Assembly (NCBI GenBank): GCA_045660825.1
Contig: JAZREN010000053.1
Location: 91,297-155,296 of the forward strand
Length of the DNA: 64,000 nt
Direction: 5' to 3'
Source: HGM04593 sp045660825
GTDB taxonomy: Bacteria; Bacteroidota; Bacteroidia; Bacteroidales; Bacteroidaceae
Part shown: in pieces, positions 17,310 through 24,999 of the stretch
How positions within the stretch are numbered: the stretch's first letter is position 1
How the letters are laid out: every line of letters begins with the position of its first letter
The notes under the pieces: model-generated
What the model saw: only the letters and a program-made list of their open reading frames with translations
Told to the model about the DNA's origin: nothing
The model's database searches: none
Program-made: the position numbers and the translations under genes

Positions 17310-18305
17310 ATGAAAACCGTAGGTGAAAAACAGTCCATATTGTTCCTGGTGAATCCCAAATCGGGTGTCAGCCAGAAAAGGAAAGTACCGCAAATGGTCG
17401 GGCAGTACATTGACCATAACAGGTACGACTCCAATGTGTGTTATACCCAATATGCAGGGCATGCCTATGAGCTTGCAAAGGAGGCTGTCGATAATGGTGT
17501 GGATGTGGTGGTTGCTGTTGGCGGTGACGGAACTGTGAACGAGGTTGCGCGCGCACTGGTGCATACCGCTACTGCGCTGGGTGTGATTCCGTGTGGGTCG
17601 GGCAATGGTTTTGCACGCCATCTTGGAATACCTGTGGGCGTGAAAAAATCCATTGAGTTCATAAATACAGCCGTGCCAATGGATATTGACTATGGTAAAA
17701 TTAACGGACAGTCATTCTTCTGTTCGTGTGGCGTTGGTTTTGATGCACTTGTCAGCAGTGACTTTGCAAAAGGAAATGGTCGTGGTGTGCTCAATTACAT
17801 CAGGCAATCACTTGTCGATTGGGTGAAATACAAACCCGAGACTTACCTGGTGGAGACGGAATCCATGAAGGGGAAATTCGAGGCATTTGTCATTGCATGC
17901 GGCAATGCGTCGCAGTATGGAAACAATGCTTATATTGCGCCATTTGCGTCAATGCGTGACGGTTTGATAACAGCTTCAATAATGTCTCCATTCAATACTT
18001 TTGAGGTGCCATTGATGGCTACACATCTGTTTACACACACGTTTGATGAGTGTAGCCATGTGACTACGGTTGCTGCTCCATGGATGCGTATTGTGCGCGA
18101 GAAGCCAGGGCCTGTACACTATGACGGTGAGCCTTGTTTCATGGGTGAGGAACTGTTTGTTGAAATGGTGCCTGCCGGTCTCAAGGTGCTTGCAATGCCG
18201 GGGTGGGATGGTACATGTGCGCCGGTTCCGCTCTATCGTCAGCTATATGAACTGTTTGCAGGTTCTTTGCCGGAATTTCCCGAACTCGAGATAACGAAAA
18301 AATGA
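17310..18305 (+). CDS. YegS/DagK-type lipid kinase
   Basis: ATP-dependent lipid kinase of the diacylglycerol-kinase catalytic family (DAGK_cat), acting at the inner membrane on diacylglycerol-like lipids. The 331-aa product begins with 'FLVNPKSGVSQKRK' and has the nucleotide-binding signature 'VGGDGTVNEVARAL' followed by 'IPCGSGNGFARHLGIP'. The C-terminal beta-sandwich includes 'YDGEPCFMGE', typical of the family. The gene diverges from lon, and the 211-bp gap between them is AT-rich. The real substrate is unknown; sphingolipid-making Bacteroidales might use other lipids, which is speculation. The stop is followed 42 bp later by the convergent trmN6. Confidence 0.93.
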   Translation: MKTVGEKQSILFLVNPKSGVSQKRKVPQMVGQYIDHNRYDSNVCYTQYAGHAYELAKEAVDNGVDVVVAVGGDGTVNEVARALVHTATALGVIPCGSGNGFARHLGIPVGVKKSIEFINTAVPMDIDYGKINGQSFFCSCGVGFDALVSSDFAKGNGRGVLNYIRQSLVDWVKYKPETYLVETESMKGKFEAFVIACGNASQYGNNAYIAPFASMRDGLITASIMSPFNTFEVPLMATHLFTHTFDECSHVTTVAAPWMRIVREKPGPVHYDGEPCFMGEELFVEMVPAGLKVLAMPGWDGTCAPVPLYRQLYELFAGSLPEFPELEITKK

Positions 18306-18347
18306 TTCGTATTGTTGCGAAAAATATTTACTCCTGAATATTGTGCT

Positions 18348-19055
18348 TTATAGCTTCAGATAGAAATTGCCCAATATTCTTTTTGCATCGTCGCTGTATT
18401 CTCCAGGCGATGTTTCCAGTATCAAAGTGCTTTCGTTGCATTCACCTTGCGTGTTTGAGCAGAATTCGATCAACACTCTCTTTGGCGCTTTTTTTGGCGT
18501 GGTCTTGATGAGGGTGGTGCGTGTGGGGTAGAGTCCTTGTTCTGCTGCCGCGCTTTTCCACTCGCACATTATATCGCATGGAATCACAATTGACACACTG
18601 CCGTTTTCGGTGAGCAGTACGGCGCATTTCCTGAAGAACTGTCTGCGATCGAGTGAATCGCTGTGGCGTGCAAGAGTGCGCGATGTGTCATCGCATTTCA
18701 GGCTGTTTACGAAGTAGGGTGGGTTGCTTACTATTGTGTCGAAGCTGTGGTCTGTGGCATATTCGAGCAAATCGCCGTTGATTATCTCAATCCTCTCACC
18801 CCACGGCGAACTGTCGGCGTTTATGCGTGCTTGCAGGGCTGCTTTGCTGTCAATTTCTATGCCTGTTATCAGGGCGTCGCACCGCTGTGCAGCCATAATG
18901 GCAATAAGTCCTGTTCCGCAGCCAATGTCGAGTATTCTTTTGCTCTCGCTGCAGTTGAACCAACCGCCCAGCAGACACCCGTCGGTGCCCACCTTCATTG
19001 CGCAGTCGCTCTGTTCAATGGTGAATTGCTTGAATTGGAAATAGCTGTTCGACAT
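18348..19055 (-). CDS. trmN6: tRNA1(Val) (adenine37-N6)-methyltransferase
   Basis: SAM-dependent methyltransferase (YfiC/TrmN6 family), 235 aa. N-terminal 'YFQFKQFTIEQSDCAMKVGT' matches the family start. The SAM-binding motif I is 'ILDIGCGTGLIAIMAAQR', and the amino-methylating catalytic motif is NPPYF (about residue 112). It modifies A37 next to the anticodon of one valine tRNA in E. coli; the target in this organism is inferred. It ends facing the lipid kinase gene and begins about 50 bp from the 3' end of the tRNA-Thr gene, which is on the same strand and upstream, so read-through co-expression with the tRNA is possible. Confidence 0.93.
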   Translation of the reverse strand: MSNSYFQFKQFTIEQSDCAMKVGTDGCLLGGWFNCSESKRILDIGCGTGLIAIMAAQRCDALITGIEIDSKAALQARINADSSPWGERIEIINGDLLEYATDHSFDTIVSNPPYFVNSLKCDDTSRTLARHSDSLDRRQFFRKCAVLLTENGSVSIVIPCDIMCEWKSAAAEQGLYPTRTTLIKTTPKKAPKRVLIEFCSNTQGECNESTLILETSPGEYSDDAKRILGNFYLKL

Positions 19056-19107
19056 TGCTGCTTTTCTGGAATAAAAAAGAGTGTGCCGTGCACACTCGTG
19101 AATTTTG

Positions 19108-19180
19108 AGCCGAGTCGGGGACTCGAACCCCGGACCTACTCATTACGAATGAGTTGCTCTACCAACTGAGCTAATTCGGC
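19108..19180 (-). tRNA. tRNA-Thr (anticodon CGT)
   Basis: Cloverleaf on minus: acceptor GCCGAAT/ACTCGGC (one A-C mismatch), D arm GCTCAGTTGGTAGAGC, anticodon arm ACTCA-TTCGTAA-TGAGT with CGT at 34-36, and T arm CGGGG-TTCGAGT-CCCCG. It is 73 nt with U at 73; the genomic 3' end reads T then CAA, so CCA is added after transcription. Two degenerate copies of the same tRNA lie directly upstream on the same strand (19201-19266, 19287-19354). Confidence 0.95.
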
Positions 19181-19200
19181 AAAACAGTACAATAAATCAA

Positions 19201-19266
19201 CGCCCCGAACCTACTCCTTGTCAATATTTGGACGAATGAGTTGCTCTACAACTGAGCTAATTCGGC
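19201..19266 (-). pseudogene. Degenerate tRNA-Thr copy 2
   Basis: On minus it keeps the acceptor 5' strand GCCGAAT, a D arm missing one base, and the 5' side of the anticodon arm ACTCATTCGT. Then 'ccaaatattgacaagg' replaces the anticodon 3' half. A truncated T arm (AGTAGGTTCGGGG) ends the copy. It cannot fold into a working tRNA. It is followed by a 20-bp spacer almost identical to the one after copy 3. Confidence 0.85.
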
Positions 19267-19286
19267 AAAATAGTACAACAAATTAA

Positions 19287-19354
19287 CGCCCCGGACCTAC
19301 TCCTTGTCAATATTTGGACAAATGAGTTTGCTCTACCAACTGAGCTAATTCGGC
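19287..19354 (-). pseudogene. Degenerate tRNA-Thr copy 3
   Basis: Same broken layout as copy 2: D arm intact, ACTCATTTGT, then the same 'ccaaatattgacaagg' insert and a truncated T arm. The shared insert shows that one damaged copy was duplicated, rather than two independent decays. It is the copy nearest the predicted tRNA promoter. Confidence 0.85.
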
Positions 19355-19364
19355 AATGTTTCTG

Positions 19365-19397
19365 CAAAGATATACACATTCGAATAAAATAATCAAA
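19365..19397 (-). promoter_or_regulatory. Promoter of the tRNA-Thr array
   Basis: On minus, TTTG (19397-19394) lies 21 nt before TATCTTTG (19372-19365), a canonical Bacteroidetes -33/-7 pair. It sits 10 bp before the first tRNA-like copy, so one precursor should contain copy 3, copy 2 and the intact tRNA. Confidence 0.75.
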
Positions 19398-19402
19398 TAA
19401 AC

Positions 19403-19435
19403 TTGCTAATATTTTGCTGTTTGTATATATCTTTG
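19403..19435 (+). promoter_or_regulatory. Promoter of the M20 dipeptidase gene
   Basis: TTG at 19403-19405 and TATCTTTG at 19428-19435, spaced 22 nt, 54 bp upstream of the dipeptidase ATG. It diverges from the tRNA promoter. Confidence 0.6.
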
Positions 19436-19489
19436 TCTTTAGCGTGCGTTTGGCGCACATGTGTTTTAAACCTTTAAAAGTAAATAAAC

Positions 19490-20842
19490 ATGGAGGTAAA
19501 AAAGTATATACAGGAAAACGAAGAGCGTTTTCTGAAAGAGTTGGAGTCGTTGATTGAGATTCCGAGTATAAGTGCAAAGGTCGAGCATAAGGCCGATATT
19601 GCAGCGTGTGCCGAAAGGTGGAAGCAGTTGCTTCTTGAGGCGGGTGTTGACAAGGCCGAGGTTATGCCTTCAAAGGGTAACCCGCTTGTCTATGCCGAAA
19701 AGATTGTTGACCCTGCAGCGTCCACAGTGCTTGTCTATTCGCACTACGATGTTATGCCGGCCGAGCCATTGGAACTGTGGAACAGCGACCCATTTAAAAT
19801 GGTTGTGAAGGATGGCCGCATTTGGGCGCGTGGCGCCGATGACGATAAGGGTCAGGCTATGATTCAGGCCAAGGCTTTTGAGTATGTTGTAAAGAACGGC
19901 TTGCTCAAACACAATGTGAAATTCATTTTCGAGGGTGAAGAGGAAATTGGCTCGCCAAGTCTCAATGCATTCCTCAAAGAGAATAAGGAGCTGCTGAAAG
20001 CGGATATCATTCTGGTGAGTGATACAAGCATGCTCAGCGCTGAATTGCCATCGCTCACAACTGGTTTGCGCGGACTCGCATATTGGGAGGTTGAGGTTAC
20101 AGGTCCTAACCGCGACTTGCATTCGGGTCACTTTGGCGGTGCTGTTGCCAACCCCATCAATGTGCTTTGCGAAATGATTGCAAAGATGACCGATGCCGAT
20201 GGTCGCATTACAATTCCCGGTTTCTATGACGATGTTGAGGAGATGTCGAAGGCTGAACGTGACATGATTGCATCCATTCCTTTCGATGAGGAAAAATACA
20301 AGGCTGCCATTGAAGTGAATGACCTGCGTGGCGAAAAGGGATATTCGACCCTTGAACGCAACAGTTGCCGTCCATCGTTCGACGTTTGCGGTATCTGGGG
20401 CGGTTACACAGGCGAGGGTAGCAAGACTGTGCTCCCTTCAAAGGCTTATGCTAAACTCTCTTGCCGCCTTGTTGCGAACCAGGATCACGAGAAGATTTCG
20501 CTGCAGTTCGTCGACTATTTCACATCCATTGCCCCTGCATGCGTGAAGGTTAAGGTGACTCCAATGCATGGTGGCCAGGGCTATCTTTGCCCCATCACTT
20601 TGCCTGCATACAAGGCTGCCGAGGCGGGCTTTGAAAAGGCTTTCGGCAAGAAGCCTCTTGCAGTGCGCCGTGGTGGTAGCATACCTATCATCAGTGACTT
20701 TGAGAAGATTCTTGGTGTGAAGACAATTCTTATGGGCTTTGGTCTTGAAAGCGATGCTATCCACTCGCCAAATGAGAATTTCAATCTCGATATCTTCCGC
20801 AAGGGTATTGAGGCAGTGGTCGAGTTCTACAAGCAGCTCTAA
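19490..20842 (+). CDS. M20 family metallodipeptidase
   Basis: Cytoplasmic zinc dipeptidase of the M20 family (carnosinase/PepV/DapE-like group), 450 aa. Metal and catalytic residues are visible in order: His and Asp in 'VYSHYDVMPAEP', the bridging Asp in 'WARGADDDKGQ', the Glu pair in 'FEGEEEIGSPS', Asp in 'LVSDTSML', and a late His in 'DAIHSPNE'. The lid/dimerisation domain contains 'GPNRDLHSGHFGGAVANP'. It starts at ATG 19490 (MEVKKYIQEN). It is monocistronic, between its own promoter and a strong terminator. The substrate (dipeptides versus N-acyl amino acids) cannot be fixed from sequence. Confidence 0.93.
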   Translation: MEVKKYIQENEERFLKELESLIEIPSISAKVEHKADIAACAERWKQLLLEAGVDKAEVMPSKGNPLVYAEKIVDPAASTVLVYSHYDVMPAEPLELWNSDPFKMVVKDGRIWARGADDDKGQAMIQAKAFEYVVKNGLLKHNVKFIFEGEEEIGSPSLNAFLKENKELLKADIILVSDTSMLSAELPSLTTGLRGLAYWEVEVTGPNRDLHSGHFGGAVANPINVLCEMIAKMTDADGRITIPGFYDDVEEMSKAERDMIASIPFDEEKYKAAIEVNDLRGEKGYSTLERNSCRPSFDVCGIWGGYTGEGSKTVLPSKAYAKLSCRLVANQDHEKISLQFVDYFTSIAPACVKVKVTPMHGGQGYLCPITLPAYKAAEAGFEKAFGKKPLAVRRGGSIPIISDFEKILGVKTILMGFGLESDAIHSPNENFNLDIFRKGIEAVVEFYKQL

Positions 20843-20862
20843 ACGAAGATATCGTACAAAGC

Positions 20863-20892
20863 AAAGAGGTCGTGCCTGGCACGACCTCTTTT
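20863..20892 (+). terminator. Terminator after the M20 dipeptidase gene
   Basis: 14-bp perfect stem (AAAGAGGTCGTGCC and complement, 1-nt T centre) ending in TTTTGTAT, about 20 bp past the stop. Confidence 0.85.
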
Positions 20893-21075
20893 GTATAAAT
20901 GCAAATGAGTGAAAGGAAGCTGCCGTAGAGCTGCGGTATAATTACAAGGCGGTCTGTTTCTGTAAAAATATAAAAATGAAATAAAAAAAAGAGAATTTCC
21001 GAAAATATATGTTACATTTGCGTCTGAACCGATAAAATAAGGATATATTAGATAATCCCAAACATAAATTTTACT

Positions 21076-21699
21076 ATGGCTTTACACATAATTGACCACC
21101 CGCTGGTGCAGCACAAGTTGAGCATCATGCGCAACAAAGAGACCTCTACAATGAAGTTCCGTGAGTTGCTCGAGGAAATTTCAATGCTGATGGGTTATGA
21201 GATTACCCGCGACATGCCTTTGACCTATGAGGAGATTGAGACTCCGCTGATGCCAATGAATGCGCCCAAGATTGCGGGAAAGAAGGTGGTCATTGTTCCC
21301 ATTCTCAGAGCCGGCCTTGGAATGGTCGACGGTTTGATCAGATTGATTCCTTCTGCGCGCATCGGTCACATTGGCCTTTATCGCGACGAGGTTACCTGCA
21401 AACCGGTGTTCTACTATTATAAGATGCCTGCAAACAAGGACCGTGCGGTGTTCCTCACCGACCCAATGCTTGCAACAGGCGGCAGTGCCTGCGATGCCAT
21501 CGCCCGCCTGAAGGCTGACGGTTTTGACCGCATTAGGCTCATGTGTCTTGTTGCCTCGCCACAGGGTGTGAAGGCTGTCGAGGAGCAGCACCCCGATGTG
21601 GATATCTACGTTGCTTCGGTCGATGATGGCCTGAACGAGAAGAACTATATTCTCCCTGGTCTGGGCGATGCCGGCGACAGAATTTTTGGTACAAAATAA
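21076..21699 (+). CDS. upp: Uracil phosphoribosyltransferase
   Basis: Salvages uracil with PRPP to UMP. The 207-aa product has standard length. It has 'IVPILRAGLGMVDGL' early, and the PRPP-binding loop 'TDPMLATGGSACDAI' (family motif DPMLATGGS). The C-terminal uracil-binding part is 'PGLGDAGDRIFGT'. A plausible -7 box TACATTTG lies at 21013-21020, 56 bp upstream of the ATG. The following membrane-protein gene begins 37 bp after the stop and may be co-transcribed. Confidence 0.97.
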   Translation: MALHIIDHPLVQHKLSIMRNKETSTMKFRELLEEISMLMGYEITRDMPLTYEEIETPLMPMNAPKIAGKKVVIVPILRAGLGMVDGLIRLIPSARIGHIGLYRDEVTCKPVFYYYKMPANKDRAVFLTDPMLATGGSACDAIARLKADGFDRIRLMCLVASPQGVKAVEEQHPDVDIYVASVDDGLNEKNYILPGLGDAGDRIFGTK

Positions 21700-21736
21700 T
21701 CTTAACAAATATGTTGGAAATTAAATTGGGTCGATT

Positions 21737-22786
21737 ATGAATTTATACGAGATACAAAAGGACTGTGCTACATGCAAGAAAAGAGTGCTTGATTCCAATT
21801 CGGAAATCAAATGTTCCTTAGCCGAGGAAAAGCCATCGGATATTTCCGCTTGTGAAAATTACGTAGCAGACTACGGGCAGATTGCAAAAGGGGAACTGGG
21901 AAAATCTATTTCTGGATGGTTGTTTGTCTTCTTGTGGTTGAGCGTCGGTTGTGGTGCGTTGGTGTCTGTGATAATGGCGCTTGTAAATTTGTCTGCCAAT
22001 GAGTATAGTGCCTTTTTTGTTTCTTTGTGCAGTTTGATGATAGGAGCATTGTCTGTGACGGCTGTTGCTACAATCGTTGCATTCTATAAAAGGAAAAGCA
22101 ATGCTGTTTCATTGGCAATTACATATATAGCGATAATTCTGCTCGATGGTATCCTTTTAATCAGCATGGCTGCCATATCGAACGATTCTGTGTTGGCGAT
22201 TTCTGCTATATGGCAATTTCTCTGCGGTGGAGTATGGCTCGCATATCTAATTATGTCCGACAAGGTCAAGGCTGTGATTCCTAAAGCGACTCGCGTGTGG
22301 GGTGCGTTGGAGAAAATAACGATTTCGGTATACGTGTTGTCGGTTCTGGCATTCATTTCAAGTTTTGCGTATGTTGCAGAAAACGATAATCCGCGAAATT
22401 TTATATTGACAAATGAATCGTACATAACGCAATGTGTCATAGAGGCAAATAAGGAACTTCCGGCTTATATATCTGAAGATGTTGTCTTCTTCCGTGTCAA
22501 CCATAATACTGTAGGTGAAAAAAATGTTGAGTTTGTCTATATATTGCAGAATGTAAGTGTCTCGGATTTTGACGAGGAGTATCTTGAGGAACTTGGTGCT
22601 GATGCGAAAGATGAAATCTTGACGGGTTTAGGTAACGAGGTTGAGGAAGATGAATTCCTTTTAATTTGTTTCAAGGAAGGGTATAATGTGGTATACCGCT
22701 ATTGCGATGCCTCGTCTGCTACGCTGTATGTTGTGAGAATAACACAGGCCGAGTATGAGAATGCCAAAGAATTCTGGCGTCGTTGA
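21737..22786 (+). CDS. Membrane protein with N-terminal Cys-rich stretch, DUF2569-like
   Basis: Function unknown, 349 aa. The first 50 residues hold four cysteines (CATCKK, IKCS, SACENY), possibly a small metal site facing the cytoplasm. Then comes 'GKSISGWLFVFLWLSVGCG', which resembles the start of DUF2569-type membrane domains. About four or five transmembrane segments lie between 55 and 205. A soluble acidic domain follows (about 215-349) with no recognised motif. It may be co-transcribed with upp and is followed by a terminator at 22811-22856. The family assignment is tentative. Confidence 0.8.
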   Translation: MNLYEIQKDCATCKKRVLDSNSEIKCSLAEEKPSDISACENYVADYGQIAKGELGKSISGWLFVFLWLSVGCGALVSVIMALVNLSANEYSAFFVSLCSLMIGALSVTAVATIVAFYKRKSNAVSLAITYIAIILLDGILLISMAAISNDSVLAISAIWQFLCGGVWLAYLIMSDKVKAVIPKATRVWGALEKITISVYVLSVLAFISSFAYVAENDNPRNFILTNESYITQCVIEANKELPAYISEDVVFFRVNHNTVGEKNVEFVYILQNVSVSDFDEEYLEELGADAKDEILTGLGNEVEEDEFLLICFKEGYNVVYRYCDASSATLYVVRITQAEYENAKEFWRR

Positions 22787-22810
22787 TTTCCGATAATAAT
22801 TAAAACGCTT

Positions 22811-22856
22811 ATGAAGCGGTACGGACTGATGCAAGTTCTCCCGCTTCATTTTTTTT
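22811..22856 (+). terminator. Terminator after membrane protein gene
   Basis: Stem ATGAAGCGG (22811-22819) with CCGCTTCAT (22841-22849), 21-nt loop, followed by a run of T. Confidence 0.7.
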
Positions 22857-22925
22857 ATTTTTGTATGTAAAACTTTTTCTCGTGTGATTATTTTTTGTAT
22901 CTTCGCGCTGTAAAAACAGAAGGCT

Positions 22926-23030
22926 ATGAAACACAGAGCAATCAAAAATATTGTAATTGCGGGATGTAAAAAGAGTCCCGTTGCCGTTTTTGCCCCTGTT
23001 TGTTATACAATTGATATTTATTTTATGTAA
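22926..23030 (+). CDS. Possible 34-aa leader or small protein upstream of purF-like gene
   Basis: ATG at 22926 opens MKHRAIKNIVIAGCKK and ends with TAA at 23028-23030. A -7-type box TATCTTCG (22898-22905) lies 20 bp upstream, and a hairpin plus T tract (23041-23067) follows the stop, so this could be its own short transcription unit. No homology is recognised. It may be a leader ORF of the amidotransferase gene or a chance frame. Confidence 0.35.
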   Translation: MKHRAIKNIVIAGCKKSPVAVFAPVCYTIDIYFM

Positions 23031-23040
23031 TTTTATTATG

Positions 23041-23067
23041 GTCGTTTCGTTTGAAACGACTTTTTTT
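23041..23067 (+). terminator. Hairpin terminator ahead of purF-like gene
   Basis: GTCGTTTC/GAAACGAC stem with GTTT loop, followed by seven T. It sits 30 bp before the amidotransferase ATG, so it either ends the small upstream unit or attenuates the downstream genes. Confidence 0.65.
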
Positions 23068-23096
23068 GTATATTAGCGGAAATTATTTGTAAGATT

Positions 23097-24977
23097 ATGG
23101 AACCACTATTACATGAATGTGGCGTGGCAATGATTCGCCTTCGTAAGCCTTTGAACTATTATCAGGAGAAGTATGGTACTTGGGCATACGGAATGAATAA
23201 GCTATTCTTGTTGATGAACAAACAGTATAACCGTGGCCAGCAGGGTGCGGGTATTGCATGCGTTAAACTCAAAGCTTCTCCCGGTGAGGATTATATGTTC
23301 CGTGAAAGGGCAGAGGGCTCGGGTGCAATATCAGAGGTGTTTGACAGTGCGAACAAGGATATACTTTCTCATCCTCGTGAAAAGAAAAACGATGCCGATT
23401 ATGCCTATCGTCATTTTGGTTTCGCCGGCGAACTCTATATGGGCCACCTTCGTTATTCGGCTACAGGAAAGACCGGTATGCAGTATGTGCATCCATTCCT
23501 CCGCCGCAACAATTGGCGTGCAAAGAATCTTGCACTTTGTGGAAATTTCCATATAACAAATGTTGATGATGTGTTCCGTGAATTGGTTTCACATGGCCAA
23601 CATCCTCGCGTGCATGCCGATACTTATATCATGCTTGAACTTATGGGACACCGTCTCGACCGCGAGGTTGAGCGCATCTTCAGGGATTGTGAGTACGAGG
23701 GCCGCGTGGGCATGGACATCACCAACACAATCGAGGAGCGTGTAGACATGGCCAATGTGCTCCGCACTTCAACCGAGATGCTCGACGGCGGTTATGTATT
23801 CTGTGGCGTTACCGGTAGCGGTGAGATGTTTGCAATGCGTGACCCTTGGGGCGTGCGCACTGCCTATTGGTATGCCAATGACGAGATTTTCCTGGTTGCC
23901 AGTGAGCGTGCTGCATTGCAGACCGCAATGAACCTGAAGGCCGAGGAGGTTATCGAAATGAAACCGGGCGAAGCGCTCATCGTTAACAAGCGCGGCGAGT
24001 TGCGCGTTGAGCAGATAACACCCCAAAAGGCATTCCTTCCATGTTCGTTCGAGAGAATCTATTTCAGCCGCGGCAACGATGGCGATATATATAAGGAGAG
24101 AAAACTTTTGGGTTCAAACCTCAAGGAGCAGATTCTCAAGGCTATTGACTACGATTTGAACAACACCGTCTTCTCGTTCATCCCCAATACTGCCGAAATG
24201 GCATTCTATGGAATGGTTGAGGGTATGCAGGAGTATCTTGACGAGTGGAAGGTGAAGGAGATAAACTCCGGCAAGCAGTTCAGCCAAGATGAACTCAACG
24301 CCATTGTTACAAAAAAGGTGCGTCAGGAGAAGGTTGCAAACAAGGATATAAAGATGCGTACATTCATCTCAACAACCGACAAACGCAACGACCTTGCTTC
24401 TTATGTATATGATATCACATACGATACAATAAAGCCAAAGGTTGACAACCTTGTTGTGATTGATGACAGTATTGTGCGCGGAACAACATTGAAGCAGAAT
24501 ATCCTTAACATCCTCGATCGTCTGGAGCCAAAGAAGATTGTCGTTGTCTCTTCAAGTCCACAAATCCGTTACCCCGACTACTATGGTATCGACATGGAGA
24601 AGTTCGACCACTTCGTTGCATTCAAGGCTGCTCTTGAACTGCTGTACGAGAACGGCAAACAGTCACTCATTGAGGAGACATACCGTGCATGTATTGAGGA
24701 GTTGAAGAAACCCGATGCAGAACAGGTTAACTGCACACGTGCAATCTATCATCCGTTTACAGCCGATGAAATTTCGCGCAAGATTGCCGACTTGCTCAAG
24801 CCTGTTGACCTCAATGCCGAACTGGAACTCGTGTTCCAAAGCCTCGAGGGTTTACACTCGGCATGTCCTAATCATTTGGGCGATTGGTACTTCAGCGGAA
24901 ACTACCCGACACCGGGTGGCAACCGTCTTGTAAACGAGGCGTTCGTGTTCCACTATGAGACTTATCTGAAAAAGTAA
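23097..24977 (+). CDS. Amidophosphoribosyltransferase, long Bacteroidetes form
   Basis: First committed step of purine synthesis: glutamine plus PRPP to phosphoribosylamine. The 626-aa product starts MEPLLHECGVAM. Cys8 would be the Ntn-type class II glutaminase nucleophile, exposed after propeptide removal, as in B. subtilis PurF. The glutaminase domain contains 'NRGQQGAGIA', 'GHLRYSATG' and 'CGNFHITN'. The phosphoribosyltransferase domain has the PRPP loop 'VVIDDSIVRGTT' near residues 453-464. It is longer than the usual roughly 470-510 aa, with extra sequence around 80-110 and at the C-terminus. carB follows after only 22 bp. Bacteroides often has carA between these two genes; it is not here. 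Confidence 0.9.
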   Translation: MEPLLHECGVAMIRLRKPLNYYQEKYGTWAYGMNKLFLLMNKQYNRGQQGAGIACVKLKASPGEDYMFRERAEGSGAISEVFDSANKDILSHPREKKNDADYAYRHFGFAGELYMGHLRYSATGKTGMQYVHPFLRRNNWRAKNLALCGNFHITNVDDVFRELVSHGQHPRVHADTYIMLELMGHRLDREVERIFRDCEYEGRVGMDITNTIEERVDMANVLRTSTEMLDGGYVFCGVTGSGEMFAMRDPWGVRTAYWYANDEIFLVASERAALQTAMNLKAEEVIEMKPGEALIVNKRGELRVEQITPQKAFLPCSFERIYFSRGNDGDIYKERKLLGSNLKEQILKAIDYDLNNTVFSFIPNTAEMAFYGMVEGMQEYLDEWKVKEINSGKQFSQDELNAIVTKKVRQEKVANKDIKMRTFISTTDKRNDLASYVYDITYDTIKPKVDNLVVIDDSIVRGTTLKQNILNILDRLEPKKIVVVSSSPQIRYPDYYGIDMEKFDHFVAFKAALELLYENGKQSLIEETYRACIEELKKPDAEQVNCTRAIYHPFTADEISRKIADLLKPVDLNAELELVFQSLEGLHSACPNHLGDWYFSGNYPTPGGNRLVNEAFVFHYETYLKK

Positions 24978-24999
24978 ATAACAAACATAATTATAAGCT

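Noticed and set aside
23097..24977. This amidotransferase acting as the missing CarA subunit
   Set aside because: It is a class II (Ntn-type) glutaminase fused to a complete PRPP-binding transferase; CarA is a class I triad glutaminase, so it is PurF, not CarA.
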